Source: Arthonia radiata
Taxonomy: Eukaryota; Ascomycota; Arthoniomycetes; Arthoniales; Arthoniaceae
Length of the DNA stretch: 64,000 nt
Assembly (NCBI GenBank): GCA_002989075.1
Contig: PSQN01000011.1
Location: forward strand, 649,131 to 713,130
Direction: 5' to 3'
Below, piece after piece: positions 22,040 through 33,628 of the stretch. The stretch's first letter is position 1. Each line of letters begins with the position of its first letter. Below the pieces are notes generated by a model that was not told the origin of the DNA, searched no databases, and saw only the letters and a list, made by a program, of their open reading frames with translations. Both the position numbers and the translations under genes were made by a program.

Positions 22040-22855
22040 AGGGCAAGTTTCCTCGACTTTATGGTGATGATGCGCGACCACATCAAATGGGTGGAGTGAG
22101 GCTCTTCGTGTCTTTATGAGGCGCGTTGACGGAAGTTATATAATAGTCGACGGCAACGGTTTGATACCCAGCCTTGCGCACTGCAGCGAGGCGCTGTGCG
22201 TTGTATGAGTGAAACGAGCGACGGATGAGATGTCAAGTCGAGAGGAATAGAACATGCATACCATGAATGTTGAGCGAACAGACTCTTGCTGATGGTGCCT
22301 TGCAGTAGCAGCGTTGTAGTAAAGGCGTCTTGCATCTAGACAGGGGTCTGGATTGGCGTGATTGGCTCCGGACGTAGAGAAGCATTCCAGAAAAGGAGCT
22401 TCATTCGGAACGTTCGGCCACTCTTGGCGTTCGGCACCTCGATGTTACGTCGTCCTCCGACCGAGCAACAATGTCCCCAACAACATACCTCCAGCGGCCC
22501 CTTGGACGCCCGTTCTGTAGCTGAAGACATCTCTCTCTCTTTCGAGCTCATCGTGGGCTCACTTCAGCAGCGATGATAACAGCAGGGTTTCCTGAAAGCA
22601 GTCTCAGCTAGCAACCTTCGCCCAGTCCACGGCTCTGCTGGAAACTCTCGCGTCTCCACGTCCCCACGGTGCCCTAGACCCGCTCTCCACACGGCGTCCC
22701 CAGGAAAGGGCCAAGACAGGGCCGTCGTCGGCTGTTTCCTCCGCTTTTATTTCATCTACTATCTCTACCATCAGAGCTCTCATCCCACCTCAGCCATCAC
22801 CAGCCTGTTCCGCCCATCAACTTCAGACGACAATAGAAGACGTCAGCTCATCAAC
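22040..22855. other. Intergenic, SPT20 3' region and promoter of next gene
   Basis: About 815 bases. The last 150 are pyrimidine-rich (CTCTACC, CATCAAC strings), typical of a fungal 5' leader. No further gene is seen. Confidence 0.4.
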
Positions 22856-23284
22856 ATGCCTTTCCGCGCTCGCATGAAACGAGCCTTCACTCGCTCATCA
22901 TCTTCATCGTCAAACTCATCAGGCTCCTTGTCAAAAGCCGAGTCCAGAGGCATCGGAGATCCCAAGATTTACCAGCCCGGAGAGGAGATGCCTCGCCCTA
23001 AATATCGAGCACCAGTTGACAAGAAACACAAGGCGATGCTGGAGCGATACTCAATGGGTAGCGACAACAAAAGACGGAAGAGCACCAGCAGTGGAGGCAG
23101 CCTGTACAGTCCCATGGGCAGCCGGATGCCCAGTCGGAATAACAGCGTTTCGAGATCACCGCAATGGTGGAGCAGAAAGAACAGCACTGCCTTTGAGCAG
23201 CTGGCGGAGACTGCGCAAGATGGAGCTGACGTGGCAAATGGTACGACCGTGTCTGCTCCCTTACATATTCGGAGTCCTCGCTAA
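22856..23284 (+). CDS. Conserved fungal Ser-rich basic protein, unknown function
   Basis: A single exon of 142 residues starting MPFRARMKRAFTRSSSSSSN. The segment IYQPGEEMPRPKYRAPVDKK is the recognisable core: the motif YQPGE-x-MPRPKYR recurs in short uncharacterised Pezizomycotina proteins (from memory, not searched). The rest is Ser/Arg-rich and probably disordered, with possible phosphorylation sites (RRKSTSS, RSPQWW). There is no signal peptide or membrane span. The long pyrimidine-rich leader supports the start. Confidence 0.7.
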   Translation: MPFRARMKRAFTRSSSSSSNSSGSLSKAESRGIGDPKIYQPGEEMPRPKYRAPVDKKHKAMLERYSMGSDNKRRKSTSSGGSLYSPMGSRMPSRNNSVSRSPQWWSRKNSTAFEQLAETAQDGADVANGTTVSAPLHIRSPR

Positions 23285-23753
23285 TGCACTTCCCAGTTGG
23301 CGGATCGTCCAGGCGGCCGAGCAAAGGTGGGCATGTTTCACATGCGCCTACCAGAGGCAACTCATTTTCCAAAGCCAACGGCATTGAACACGTCGAGCGG
23401 GCACCCATAAGGTTTTCAGCAAGCAATGCATACGACCACACTCCATTCTCCGTTGCCGACCTCAGTCAAGCGCTCGACCGAAGCAGGAGTATTGCAAAAC
23501 CGCAGGTTGAGACTTTATGACATGTGTTTTCACTTTACGAACATCATGTGGGAACATATAGACGCATTCATGCCGTTGGTGTTGGAAGGTTGTAGATATG
23601 AAGGTATGTCATAGAAGATGTTGACAAGAAGGTGCATGACTTGGACGGACGAAGCCTTTGCATAGATCACTCGAGCCCGGAGGACACTGTCGTGAATAGA
23701 TGAGCATACTGAAACCCAGCACAGATACGTCAGCTGTAGACGCATCTCAAGGA

Positions 23754-24092
23754 TCAGGGAAATGAACATAGACCGACTTTGACAAGTTTCTTTGCAAACT
23801 TTTGAGACACCACACGAAATCGATCCTCGATCAACACGGACGTGTCCCAATTGGGGTACTGCGCCACAACTGGCGCACCGCCACAGTCTCCACTTCTTTT
23901 GTCACGATCCTTGTCCTCGGCCGATGTCCGTGCAGCGGGAACATTACTCGTAAGCGCGTGCCCATGACCGCGGTGCGGAGAGCTTGAGATGTCATTCACA
24001 GCTCCCGTGAGCGTTTGAGAGGCTAGAAATTGGTAGATAATGTGCAATGGAGTGGTCTCATGATCGTAGATGAGCTTAATCGAGACGGACAT
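23754..24092 (-). CDS. Candidate small protein or exon, unknown
   Basis: Open frame of 112 residues starting MSVSIKLIYDHETTPLHIIY. The first 30 residues and the block YPNWDTSVLIEDRFRVVSQK look like folded protein; the middle is hydrophilic. A following exon may exist, since the end is weak (KVGLCSFP) and a possible donor lies near the end. No family is recognised. The flanks from 23285 to 24565 otherwise show nothing. Confidence 0.3.
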   Translation of the reverse strand: MSVSIKLIYDHETTPLHIIYQFLASQTLTGAVNDISSSPHRGHGHALTSNVPAARTSAEDKDRDKRSGDCGGAPVVAQYPNWDTSVLIEDRFRVVSQKFAKKLVKVGLCSFP

Positions 24093-24565
24093 GAGACGAA
24101 GGCCAAAAGAGGTAGTGATGGAGCGATGGTTGGCCTAGAATGTGGGGCCTGAGCGAGCATGGGTATGACGTGCCTGGATCATTGTGCTCTTCCCCTCGCA
24201 AACGCCCGCGCTGCGTCTGTGTTGCGTGTCTGGGTGATCCGTTGCGAATTGCAGGCACTAAGTCTCGTTTGTCGATGAGGCTCGATCTAGCCTTGCTTCA
24301 CCGCCCACGAGTGACCCATTTTCCCAAGGCCCACGCGTCATCGCCCGCAATCGATAGTCGTTCTGGCAACTCACCAACTTCCAACTCGCGCCTTCCTGCT
24401 TTCAATTCACAACCCCTCAATTGTTTATAACTTCCTGACCTCCTTCTCCAAAGTCCTCTCCTCCACCAATCTTCTTGCAACGGCCTTTCGCAATAACTCT
24501 TTGCCGTAGCATCTCCTTGAATTTCTTACCAGCCTCTCCGAATACCCCTCACCGTATTCACCACC

Positions 24566-27500
24566 ATGGACAAACTTAGAAACATGATGTGAGCAACATC
24601 GCCGTCATGGTGCGAAGTTCTCGTCTTGGCTAATCCTTTTCCAAGGTCTCCCGGCCACAACGAGGACGACCAGAAGCTCTACGGAGCTGAAGGCTCTTCC
24701 GCCAACCCAAACACCACGGGCACAGGCGCTCACTCGAGCAACCTTCCTGGCACTGGTCACAGCAGCGGTGTCAACCCGACTTCCGGTACCACAGGCGGTG
24801 TTGGCGGTACTTCGTGAGTTGATTCGAACCCAGCAATTTCTACAACCGACTGACTTGAAATAGACACATGCCGGGTGGCTTCGATGACCCACGTGATGAG
24901 CCCACTCCTCATCTAGGCAATCAGCCTTCCACAACCACCTCCAGTCATCCCTCCACTATGGGCGGCATCGGTAGCACCACTGGTCCGACATCTGGGACTC
25001 ACCACGGTGCTCCTCAGATACCGTTAGTGCTCCCCTTTGCCATTAGGCTGTCATCGTGTTCATTGAGCTGACATCTTCCAGTGCGCAAGACTTCAACTCG
25101 TCTGGAGGCCCGCTGCATTCCTCCGGCGCTGGTACCCACCACTCGGGCACTGGTCTATCTTCTGGGAGTGGCATGCCCACTGGCACCTCTACGCGTAATC
25201 CGTACGGGTCGTCGACGACCGGCGTCGGCTCAGGAACAGACTCAAGCCGTCTTCAAGACCCAGTCTTCTCCAACCGCAACATGCACCCGTCGAACCAACC
25301 GGGTACTTCATCCACTGGTCATCAAGGTACTAGTGCATTGGGTGGTGCCGGTGACGGTGCTGCTGGCCTCGAGGCTGCTCGTCATGGTGGCCACTCCGGT
25401 ACACACGATCCGACCAGCACCACTGGAAGCCACGGGCTGAGCTCCACAACTCACCCGACTTCAGGCACCTCGTCCGGCTTGACTGGCTCTCACCCAACTT
25501 CTGGCTCAACTGGTCTAACCGGCTCACACCCCACATCTGGCACGAGCGGCCTGACTGGCTCGCACCCGACTTCGGGCACAAGCGGACTGACTGGCTCTCA
25601 CCACACCCCTGGCATGACTGGAGCGACCTCTACCTTGCCCGACCGATCTGCCCCCCATGCCAACATTGGCGGCATCACAACAGATCGCTCGTTCCCTCTT
25701 GGAGGTCATGCCGGAGAAGGCCCGCACGCCATTCCAACGGCCAATAGACTTGACCCTCACGTGCCAGATTCCGCAGACGACTATCGCCGTGGCACTCATC
25801 AGCATCCTGGAAATCCAGGCCTTGGGTCGACGGGTGCAGGCCTCGGCGCGGGAGGTCTAGCAGGCACGGATGCATCTCGACATGGCGGCCAGCACACTGG
25901 TTCGACTAGAGACTTTGACCCCACGGGCAACTCCACTTCTCGCACTGGTGTACCTCACAGCTCGACAACGACTGGTCCATCTACAACGTCATCGACTGGC
26001 CATCACCTTGGCCGAGACGCCACAGCCGGCGCTGGTGCTGCAGGCCTTGGTGCTGCGGGTGCTCACGAACTCGGCAGCAACCGTGGAACGCATGGGCTTG
26101 GCTCATCGGGTACATCGACTGGGACTGGTCCATCGATGACTTCAGGTGGAATGGGACCTTCCGGCGGTCAGCACTACAATACGCTGGGAGATGGTACACC
26201 TTCCGGCGTCTCCACTCGCGATCCGTCGCATCCTATGTCTTCCTCCACAGGCCCGTCTTCGCATATTCCTGGCACTGGCACCACGACTGGCCCAATCTCG
26301 CACGGTGGCAGTCACCTCGGGCGTGATGCCGCTCTCGGTGCTGGCGCTGCTGGTCTGGGTGGGACTGCTGCTCACGAAGCTGGCCGACACCACGGCACTG
26401 GACATACATCCACAACAGAGCAGCCAACTGGAGCCACTGGCGGTCACGGCCTTCCAGCCGGCCAGAAGTACAACACCCTCGGTGACGGTACTCCAAGCGG
26501 AATCTCCTCCTCTGATTCAGCACACCCGCAACACTCCTCGCACGTTCCTGGTACATCTTCCACTCGGGATCCCACTTCCACCACTGGTTCCTCAGGCCAC
26601 CACTACGGCCGTGATGCGGGTCTTGGCGCTGCCGGTCTTGGTGCAGCTGGTGTTGGCGCTCATGAGTATGGTACCCATCACCCCTCATCGGGCACATCAG
26701 GCCTTACTGGTCAGCCTGGTACTTCCACCACCCAGCACGCTCCTGTGCCCGGTTCCAACCTGCCAACATCGACCCCAGGCACCCACAGCTCTACTCATCC
26801 CACCGGCACTGCTGCGTCCCGAGCCCAAGACACTCTTGGTACCCACCCAGGGCGATCTGCAGAGCGTGACACTCATACCGGTCGTGACGCAGCTGGTGTG
26901 GCTGGTGTCGGCGGTGCAGGTACTGCCGCTGCCTACGAAGCTGAGAAGCACAAGCACGGCAAGACTCACGATCCTGCTCATGACCACCACACCACTGAGG
27001 AGAAGAAGCCTGGTCTGCTTGACAAGATGCTCGGCCGTGACCCTGAATCACAGCACAAGAAGGAGATCAAGCAGCACGAGAAGGAGCTTGACAAACAGCA
27101 TAAGCAAGAGGAGAAGATGCATGATAAGGAGATGAAGCAGCTCGAAAAGGAGGAGTCCAAGCATGAGAAGGAGCATGAGAAAGATATGAAGAAGCTTGAG
27201 AAAGACCACGGCACATCCCACAAGGGCGAGGCAGCGCTTGCAGGCGCAGGTGCTGGCGGCGCCGGTCTTGCGGGCGCTGAGGCTTATCGTCACGGCGACC
27301 ATCCCTCTTCTTCTACGACTCATGACCCGACTCGTGGCAGCGTGCCCGGCACAGGCACCCACGGCCAAGATCAGTTCCAGAGCCCGTCTACCGGCCGGAC
27401 TTACGACACCGCTGACGGTCGTGTTCCAACCACTGGCATGACCGGTCCTACTGCGGGCAACGCTGCTCAGCGCCACGGCTTCGATGCTCCTATGTCTGGC

Positions 27501-28049
27501 ACCACTGGTACGTCAGGCTATGGTGGTACTGATCGTACTCCTCTCTCTGGTCATGGTCCTACTGGGACTTCCCACACTGGCCGTGATGCTGGCCTTGCGG
27601 GTGCGGGTGCTACCGGCGTTGGCGGCGCTGCATACGGCGCTGAGCGTGCTGCCCACCCGACCTCGGGCACATCTTCAGGCTACCCCACATCCGGCACATC
27701 GTCAGGCGTTCCCACCTCTGGTACATCATCTGGTGGTCATCGCATTGGCGGTACCGATGGTACACCCCTCCCAAGCTCTGGCACCGGTTCCAAGATTGAT
27801 CCTCGCGTCGACAACCCATCGTACGGCGGTTCCGGTCATGGCCACGGCCACAACACGACATCTCCCACCGACTCTGCCTACGCGGGCTCTCCAACGACCG
27901 CCGACGACTCCCCTCACTCTGGCGAGAAGCCCGGTCTAATGCAGCGTCTCCTCCACCGTGATGACCCTAACAAGCTCAGCAAGGATGCGGGTACTTCGCA
28001 CCACGGCACTACCAGCGGCACTAGTGGCAACAACGGTACTGGTCTCTAA
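24566..28049 (+). CDS. Large low-complexity Gly/Ser/Thr/His-rich, dehydrin-like protein
   Basis: Four exons (24566-24588, 24646-24813, 24864-25022, 25082-28049) encode about 1100 residues. Exon 1 is tiny (MDKLRNM). Nearly all of the protein is disordered Thr/Ser/Gly/His text with repeats such as GLTGSHPTSGTS. At least five alanine-glycine blocks of the type GRDAALGAGAAGLGG-AHE recur and could be short amphipathic or glycine-zipper helices. Near residue 700 there is a highly charged helix (about 65 residues of K/E/H heptads) directly after EKKPGLLDKMLGRD; a near copy, GEKPGLMQRLLHRD, stands close to the C-terminus. These resemble the K-segment of plant dehydrins (EKKGIMDKI...). A desiccation or stress-protective role is inferred only. 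There is no signal peptide. Confidence 0.75.
25455..25625 (+). repeat. Coding tandem repeat (GLTGSHPTSGTS units)
   Basis: About four consecutive copies of a 36-45-nt unit encoding GLTGSHPTSG(T/S)(S/T) lie in exon 4 of the low-complexity gene; the copies differ at third positions, so the array is not very recent. Expected to be length-variable. Confidence 0.75.
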
Positions 28050-29585
28050 GTTCGAACGTATCATGCGGCGCACATGCGAGATGGATGAAAGATGCTCCGG
28101 GACATGACAGAACAGCGTGAATCATGTGTAATGGCGAGAGTATTGCTGCAGCAATATGAATGGAGTTCATGGGTAGTGTGAATGAATCTTCTCTTTGACC
28201 CAATCATGTCGCGATTACATGCGTGTGTTGGATTCAAATCGTACAGTAGTGACTCGTCAAATCCTTCTATCCCGCTTGACAGTATCTTCTACTGCCAACC
28301 CCCTACATTCGAATCTACCACCCAGCCTCGTTGTCTATAGTTCAGTGCCTTGCAAAACGACCGCAGACCGCGCACCATCTCGCTTTTCTCTACAACACCC
28401 GCAGGTAACATCAGCTGACGAAGACGTCGCGACAACACCCAGCCCAAGTCCGAAGACCAGGCTCCACCCAATCCACTACAGCGTACGAGTAGGTTGACAA
28501 AACTATGGTGTATGAGCTGATTCTCATATTACTGAAAATGTGCGTACGACACACTCTCCACTTGTATTAGTGACTTGTGTAACTCTGATATGGCGTGTGA
28601 TAGTGAGTCCTCTACTGCTAACCTTGAGATGTCAGCCATCATCGGCACGGTTGCTCAGTCTGAAGGATTCACGCGGGGTGGATGTACCTTGTGCCACGGA
28701 GAAGGCGAGGTGGCGAACATGGAGGTTAGCTGACGGAGGTGTCGCTGTGAGATAGGGTTGAGTTCGAAGATTGGTTTTGATTGATGTACATGGCGTATGG
28801 GAGGCTGAGAAGATGTCCGGGGAATGGGCTGATTGTCATGATATTGGAATAATATGGGCTGCAGGGAGAGTGTAGTGGAGACCTGGCTGCGCGAGTTGTT
28901 GCTGGGGGGTGGAGGTGCGCTGAGGGGATGAAGGTGCGCTGAGGGGTGGAGGTGCGCTGAGGGGATGAAGGTGCGCTGAGGGGTGGAGGTGCGCTGAGGG
29001 GATGAAGGTGCGCTGAGGGGTGGAGGTGCGCTAGAAGTGTGGACGGGAGCAACAGCGAGAAGGTGGATGTGGAGCGATATCGAGAAGGTGGATGTGGAAT
29101 TGTGGATTTTATGCGTGAGATGAGCCCAGGTTGATCTGGTGGGGTTCTGAAGACAGCCAGCGGTTAATGAGAGAGGGAAAAGAGTATGTGGGCGCGGATG
29201 CCATTAATCGTGTTTGAGTGCACAAGGGACACATTTAAAGAACATAGGATGCTGAACAGTGGAGGCTGATGAGAGAGATATTGCTGGGATCTTGGCTATA
29301 GGCAAGAAGGAGGATGATAGTGGGAAAGGCGCGAGAGTGTGGAATTGAAGATGGAGTACGTGGGGCTCGTCATGCTGCTCAGCGAGTTTTTGGCAGCTTT
29401 TATGTGATGTTGTTGTGCTGCGCTTACCTAAGATTGCGGGCGCGGTCATCGTGGTGTCATGACCGCACGCCTCGTCGACGTGTGCTGCTGCTTATGTGAT
29501 ACTACTCACCGCTCCTTACCTGTGCGGTTTGGTGGCCGTCCCGTCGAGGTACGCTTGTCCGCTGGTGCCTCGACGACGCTTCGAC
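28050..29585. other. Intergenic, 1.5 kb, contains minisatellites only
   Basis: No gene was recognised on either strand. The left part is the 3' region of the low-complexity gene and the right part lies beyond the PMI stop. The central part carries an 18/19-nt minisatellite and a second short duplication. Confidence 0.45.
28904..29032 (+). repeat. Minisatellite, alternating 18- and 19-nt units
   Basis: Units GAGGGGTGGAGGTGCGCT and GAGGGGATGAAGGTGCGCT alternate, so the true period is 37 nt, with about three and a half periods. Copies are nearly identical, suggesting recent expansion. A further direct duplication (CGAGAAGGTGGATGTGGA, twice) follows at about 29056-29098. Confidence 0.9.
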
Positions 29586-30897
29586 TTACTCGACAAACGC
29601 CCGCCAGAGTTGTAGACCTTCCTTCGTCTCGAACTCCGTCTCCGTCCCCGCACCGACAAAGAAGATGTATCCTCGCTTCAACTCATGCTCCTTCCCCTTC
29701 GCCTTCAGCGTCCCAGCCCCATCAGTAACCCACAGCACGCTCGGCCCGTCCACCGCTCTCGCCGTCTCGCTTCCCTTGCCCTCAATCCGTGTCCTCAACA
29801 TATCGAACTCCGGAATCGGCGGGCTGTACACCGTCGTCTTCCCGTTCTTACTACCATTCCAAGACTTCTCCGGCAGCATGCTCGCCTCGGGCCCGTGTGG
29901 CTCTGACCCCAGCGTCTTGACGAAGAGGTCCACATCGTCGCGCGATTCTCGCGGCATGAATCCCACATTCAGCACGTTGTTAGAACGCGCCATGCACTCC
30001 ACAATGTCACCGGAGAGGTAAGCGTGAATGCCGTCGGCGGGGATGAAGCACGCCTGGCCGGCCTTGAGGGAGAGGTAGTTCATGGTCAGGAGCGCGACGA
30101 GGGAGCCCGGGTCTTCCTTGCCGAATTGTTCTTGCAGACGAGGTAGCAGCTTCTGGATGTATGTGTGTTTGCCGAACGCGGAGGAGGGCAGCTCGAGAAG
30201 CTGGGACTGCACGTCGGCGACGGAGAGCTCTTCGTCTTTCAGCATGGCGAGGACGAGGCGCTTGAGGGTTTCGTCTTCAAGCGCCTCGTCTGTGAAGGAC
30301 AGCTCGGGCTCGGGCAGGTATTTCTTCAACGGCTTGAGCTTGGTGAACAGCGTCTTGACATCGTCGAGCGGCTTCCAGCCGCAGAAGGCCTCAAAGTCGG
30401 AGAGGGCAACGGCGATCTCAGGCTTGTGGTTGTCATCCGTGAACTGGTCCGGGTTCTTCTTGTGCAAGTCCCCGGCGACGAGCTTGTTGGGGTGGATTTG
30501 GACGGGGAGGGCCTTGGCGATGGAGAGGATCTTGGGGAGGAAAGGGAGTTGAGTGTGCCCGAACTTTTTGATGACGGATTGGCCGATGAGCTCGTTGTGC
30601 TTGTCGAGGACGGATTGGAGGAGTTCGTTGGTCTTGAGGACGTAGGAGGGAAGGACGGGGTAGGTGCCCATCCACATTTCTGGGCGTTGTGGTCAGAGGT
30701 GGTGGCGCTCTCGGTGGATGGGATGTGCTTGGAACAACTGTGTGCGCATGGAACGTACCTGCATAGCTCTGGTTCTCGTCAATTTTGAAGCCGGTGCCGG
30801 GTGTTTGGGCGCATAGCTGAGCAGATAAGCTCTTGGAACCCTGGTGTCCCCATGGGTAGTTGTTGCATTCGCAGCGGAGCTGAATGACTGGGTCCAT
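29586..30897 (-). CDS. Mannose-6-phosphate isomerase (type I)
   Basis: Two exons (30759-30897 and 29586-30679) give about 410 residues. The start MDPVIQLRCECNNYPWGHQG at 30897 is the canonical N-terminus; an in-frame ATG at 30990 would add 31 residues. Zinc and active-site blocks visible are ALPVQIHPNKLVAGDLH, DDNHKPEIAVALSDFEAFCG, CFIPADGIHAYLSGDIVECM and ARSNNVLNVGFMPRE, followed by the C-terminal cupin half ending LQLWRAFVE. The enzyme interconverts fructose-6-P and mannose-6-P, feeding GDP-mannose for glycoproteins, GPI anchors and cell-wall mannan. The intron is about 79 nt. Confidence 0.96.
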
Positions 30898-33155
30898 CTT
30901 CAATTGCTGCTGCTCAGTAGACCCCTGTTGCGTGACGAGACGAGATTCCCTTGCGGCTCTTGAGATGCTAGAATGAAGAGCAGAAGCCACGATAGAGCAG
31001 ACGACGTCTTCGATGAGAGATATGAGCAGCAGCGGCAGGGTCTACATTCTGGAGAGGAGCTTCCTCGTGCGGTCACCTCCGTCACCCTTTTATCCCCAAG
31101 CTTGCTGTACCTTAGGACGTTCTCCACTTATCACCGCGACGAAATGGCGCCGTAGCTGTGTCCTGAGCTGTGTTGTGATGTGGCCTAAAGACCATGATGA
31201 TCGCTACTCGTGTATACGAGACAGTTGGGCACGTTCCAGTTCGAGGAGTAATGCGCCCGAACAGACGGTCATTGATGGCTCCAGAGCAGGTGACCGCGAC
31301 TGCACGGGGCACTGGCTCGACACGCTAACAGCCCTAGATAGAACTAGCGCATCATACCGCCGAGGTTGACCGACTCCGTCCGGCGCCTACTCACAACGAC
31401 ATGGAGGACCACATAGGTATACAACGAATCTGCACATGGCGGACAGGAGGCATTGCGCTCGGTGGCGAAAGAGAACATGCGGTCTGGACTTGGTTGCGAG
31501 CGCGCTTTGTCCTCGCAAGATGCAACAAGTGAGAGCTAGTGTTGCTAGCGCGATTCCTCCAGGAGCATCATTTCTTTCCTCTCTCCTCTACGCTCTCTGC
31601 AACCGATCGTTGTCCGCTTCACCAGGCACAGACCAAGGCCGTGCCTGTATCACACCCTCTCGGCTAACACCCGATCTCCGTCCGTCAGGCTTCCCCTCAT
31701 CCGACATGAGGCACCAGTCTCAGCAAATCCTCCACAATGATCGCCTTCCTTCTCCGCTACGTGGAGAACGCAGCATTCGGCTCCGCAGTCCTATGCATGT
31801 TCTCCGACTGCTAAAGATGCTCGTGCTGCCCATCCTTGCCAGTCGATTCCACTCACTATGAGTGTCTTGAGCCTCTTTCCATCCACGTCGTTAAAAAACA
31901 ATGCTGCGACATTACTTATGCGAGACTGTGGGAAGACTGGAAGGTCGCGCAATCTCAGTGAGCCTTCTCCGATAGCAACTCCACTCACAAAATTACGTAT
32001 TCGCTTTGCAAGACTCGTTGTACATTTCGGGCACATTCTGCCCGCGGCGGCCACGGAAGCCATGGAAGTAGCTGAGCCGTTCTTGCATGCATTGATGGCT
32101 AACAACAGCTTGCCTCCAACGGCTATTGCCAATCATGAAGGCTGCTGCTTGGACCTTTGTAGGCAGCGGCCGTGCCTTATCCCTCCGCTGGGGCGTGTAG
32201 AAAACCAGACTTACCGCTCTTTCGGTCTTGTGGCTCAAAGAAGCGAAGGTGAGGAGAAGACATCGACGAATCGATTAAGCTTCCAAGTGGCACGTTCTTC
32301 CAATCCATGTACAGAGGATTGACTGTGGACCGTGTCAATACTTTCGAATATGCACGTTGATGCAGAGACATCGTTCATTGACGGACTCGACAGGCCCAGT
32401 GTTTGCAGAGGTCTTTACCTGGAACTTAGAGAGCACCCAGGCAACATTCTACCCCATATAGGCATCTAAGCGTCTGTGTACGATGTTAGAACCTGGCAAA
32501 TGGGGCTGGACCGGTCTGCCCAGAACAGAGACTTGCGACCAAGGGTTGTCTATACCTACGCAATTGGACTCGGTAGACACTCTTGACTAGCTAAGAGGGA
32601 TTGGTGCGGTTGAGGTATTTTCATGTGGTGGATCAAAAAGCGGTCTGAAAGACTTATGTAAAACGATTGAGTGCGAAGGTAAGCGTTCCGGGATCGAAGC
32701 CGTCAAAAGATGCATGAAAGGTACATGCACGATTGTCCCTCATGGCGACGGCATTTGCAAAGACTCATGACCCTGCAGAAATGCTCAGAGGTAAGACGTG
32801 CACTCTCAGCCGTTCGAGCCGTCGTCAATCTCCATGGTGTCGCTGGGAGTGGCTGAAGAACTGTCGATTGAGCAAATGTTGGCGGGTCTGCACCACGAGG
32901 GCTGCAAGAGGTGAAATGGTGCGCAGGGCAGTGTATGAAGACCGCGCAAGGCACACTCACATGCACGAATCTCCACATTCAACTTATTCAGATCTGGCAA
33001 CGATCAACGCCATGAATGATGAGCCCACAGTCTCCAACGCGGATATAAAAGCATGCTTCCTGCTAGCTATTTCACACGCTGCTCAAGCCAAGGAAGACAC
33101 TCCAAAAGCCTCAACACAATTCCAATAAAGCAAATCTCTACCCAAAGCCAATATC
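30898..33155. other. Gene-sparse region, 2.2 kb, upstream of secreted-protein cluster
   Basis: Both strands were read for splice-supported exons and none was found. Scattered open frames (for example 31436-31861 and 31858-32322) have no protein character. The left end contains the PMI promoter; the right end contains a TATA box before the gene at 33156. Confidence 0.45.
33044..33049 (+). promoter_or_regulatory. TATA box before secreted-protein gene 1
   Basis: TATAAA, followed by AAGCATGC, lies 107-112 bases upstream of the ATG at 33156. Position and sequence fit a TATA-driven, inducible promoter. Confidence 0.55.
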
Positions 33156-33628
33156 ATGCACTTCTCTTCCATCATCGCGCCCTTGATGGCTCTTCTTGCC
33201 ACCACCACCGTCGCTCTCCCGCAGCCCGAGGCCGGAGAATGGGGCGTTGCCCTTGAGGAGAGAGCGTCCGGCGCCGCTTGTTCCCATCAAGTTGGCAATA
33301 GCTGCGCCGGCAATGCAGGACATTATGGATGTTCTAAGGATGGCACCAAAGTCGTGAGTTCAATACGTCTCTACCCTCCCTCCCTTTCTGTTCCACTACT
33401 TTGTCTCCTCTTCGACTGCGTTCGCTCAGCGTCGCGCACACACGGACTTGCCTCTCATGACCGATATCGCGCTCGCGTGACGCATATGCTCTTCGAGCAG
33501 TCGCAGCTGACCACCCCGATTCCCAGGTCGTCTGCGGCGGCTCTCCCGCCCATTGGCAAATCGCCTCGGACTGCCATGCAAACGACTGCACGTGCCATGC
33601 TCCGGGCACGCCCCCGACCTGCGGCTAG
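33156..33628 (+). CDS. Small secreted cysteine-rich protein, paralogue 1 (99 aa)
   Basis: Exons 33156-33353 and 33527-33628 join in phase 0 (donor GTGAGT; acceptor TCCCAG after a GCTGACC branch site). A signal peptide (MHFSSIIAPLMALLATTTVA) is followed by a short acidic spacer LPQPEAGEWGVALEERA and then eight cysteines spaced C-x7-C-x8-C-x9-C-x12-C-x4-C-x-C-x8-C, ending PPTCG. The spacer and cysteine pattern are shared with the genes at 35507 and 36406, so this is a tandem family. The conserved W-x-VAL-xx-RA segment looks like a propeptide that could be cut after Arg. No known domain is recognised. An extracellular effector-like or antimicrobial role is possible but not shown. Confidence 0.8.

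Noticed and set aside
24822-24838. GGTTCGAATC-like string (T-arm of a tRNA) on the minus strand
   Set aside because: No matching D-arm, anticodon arm or acceptor stem around it; it lies in a spliced intron.
26146-27135. Plus-strand open frame of 329 codons in another frame of the low-complexity gene
   Set aside because: Produced by repeats and GC-rich third positions; the overlapping frame has spliced start, stop and repeated motifs.
30898-30990. 31-residue N-terminal extension of mannose-6-phosphate isomerase
   Set aside because: The usual family start is the ATG at 30897; the extension shows no clear targeting features.
31436-32322. Two plus-strand open frames of 141 and 154 codons
   Set aside because: Residue composition looks random; no signal peptide, family motif or splice context.
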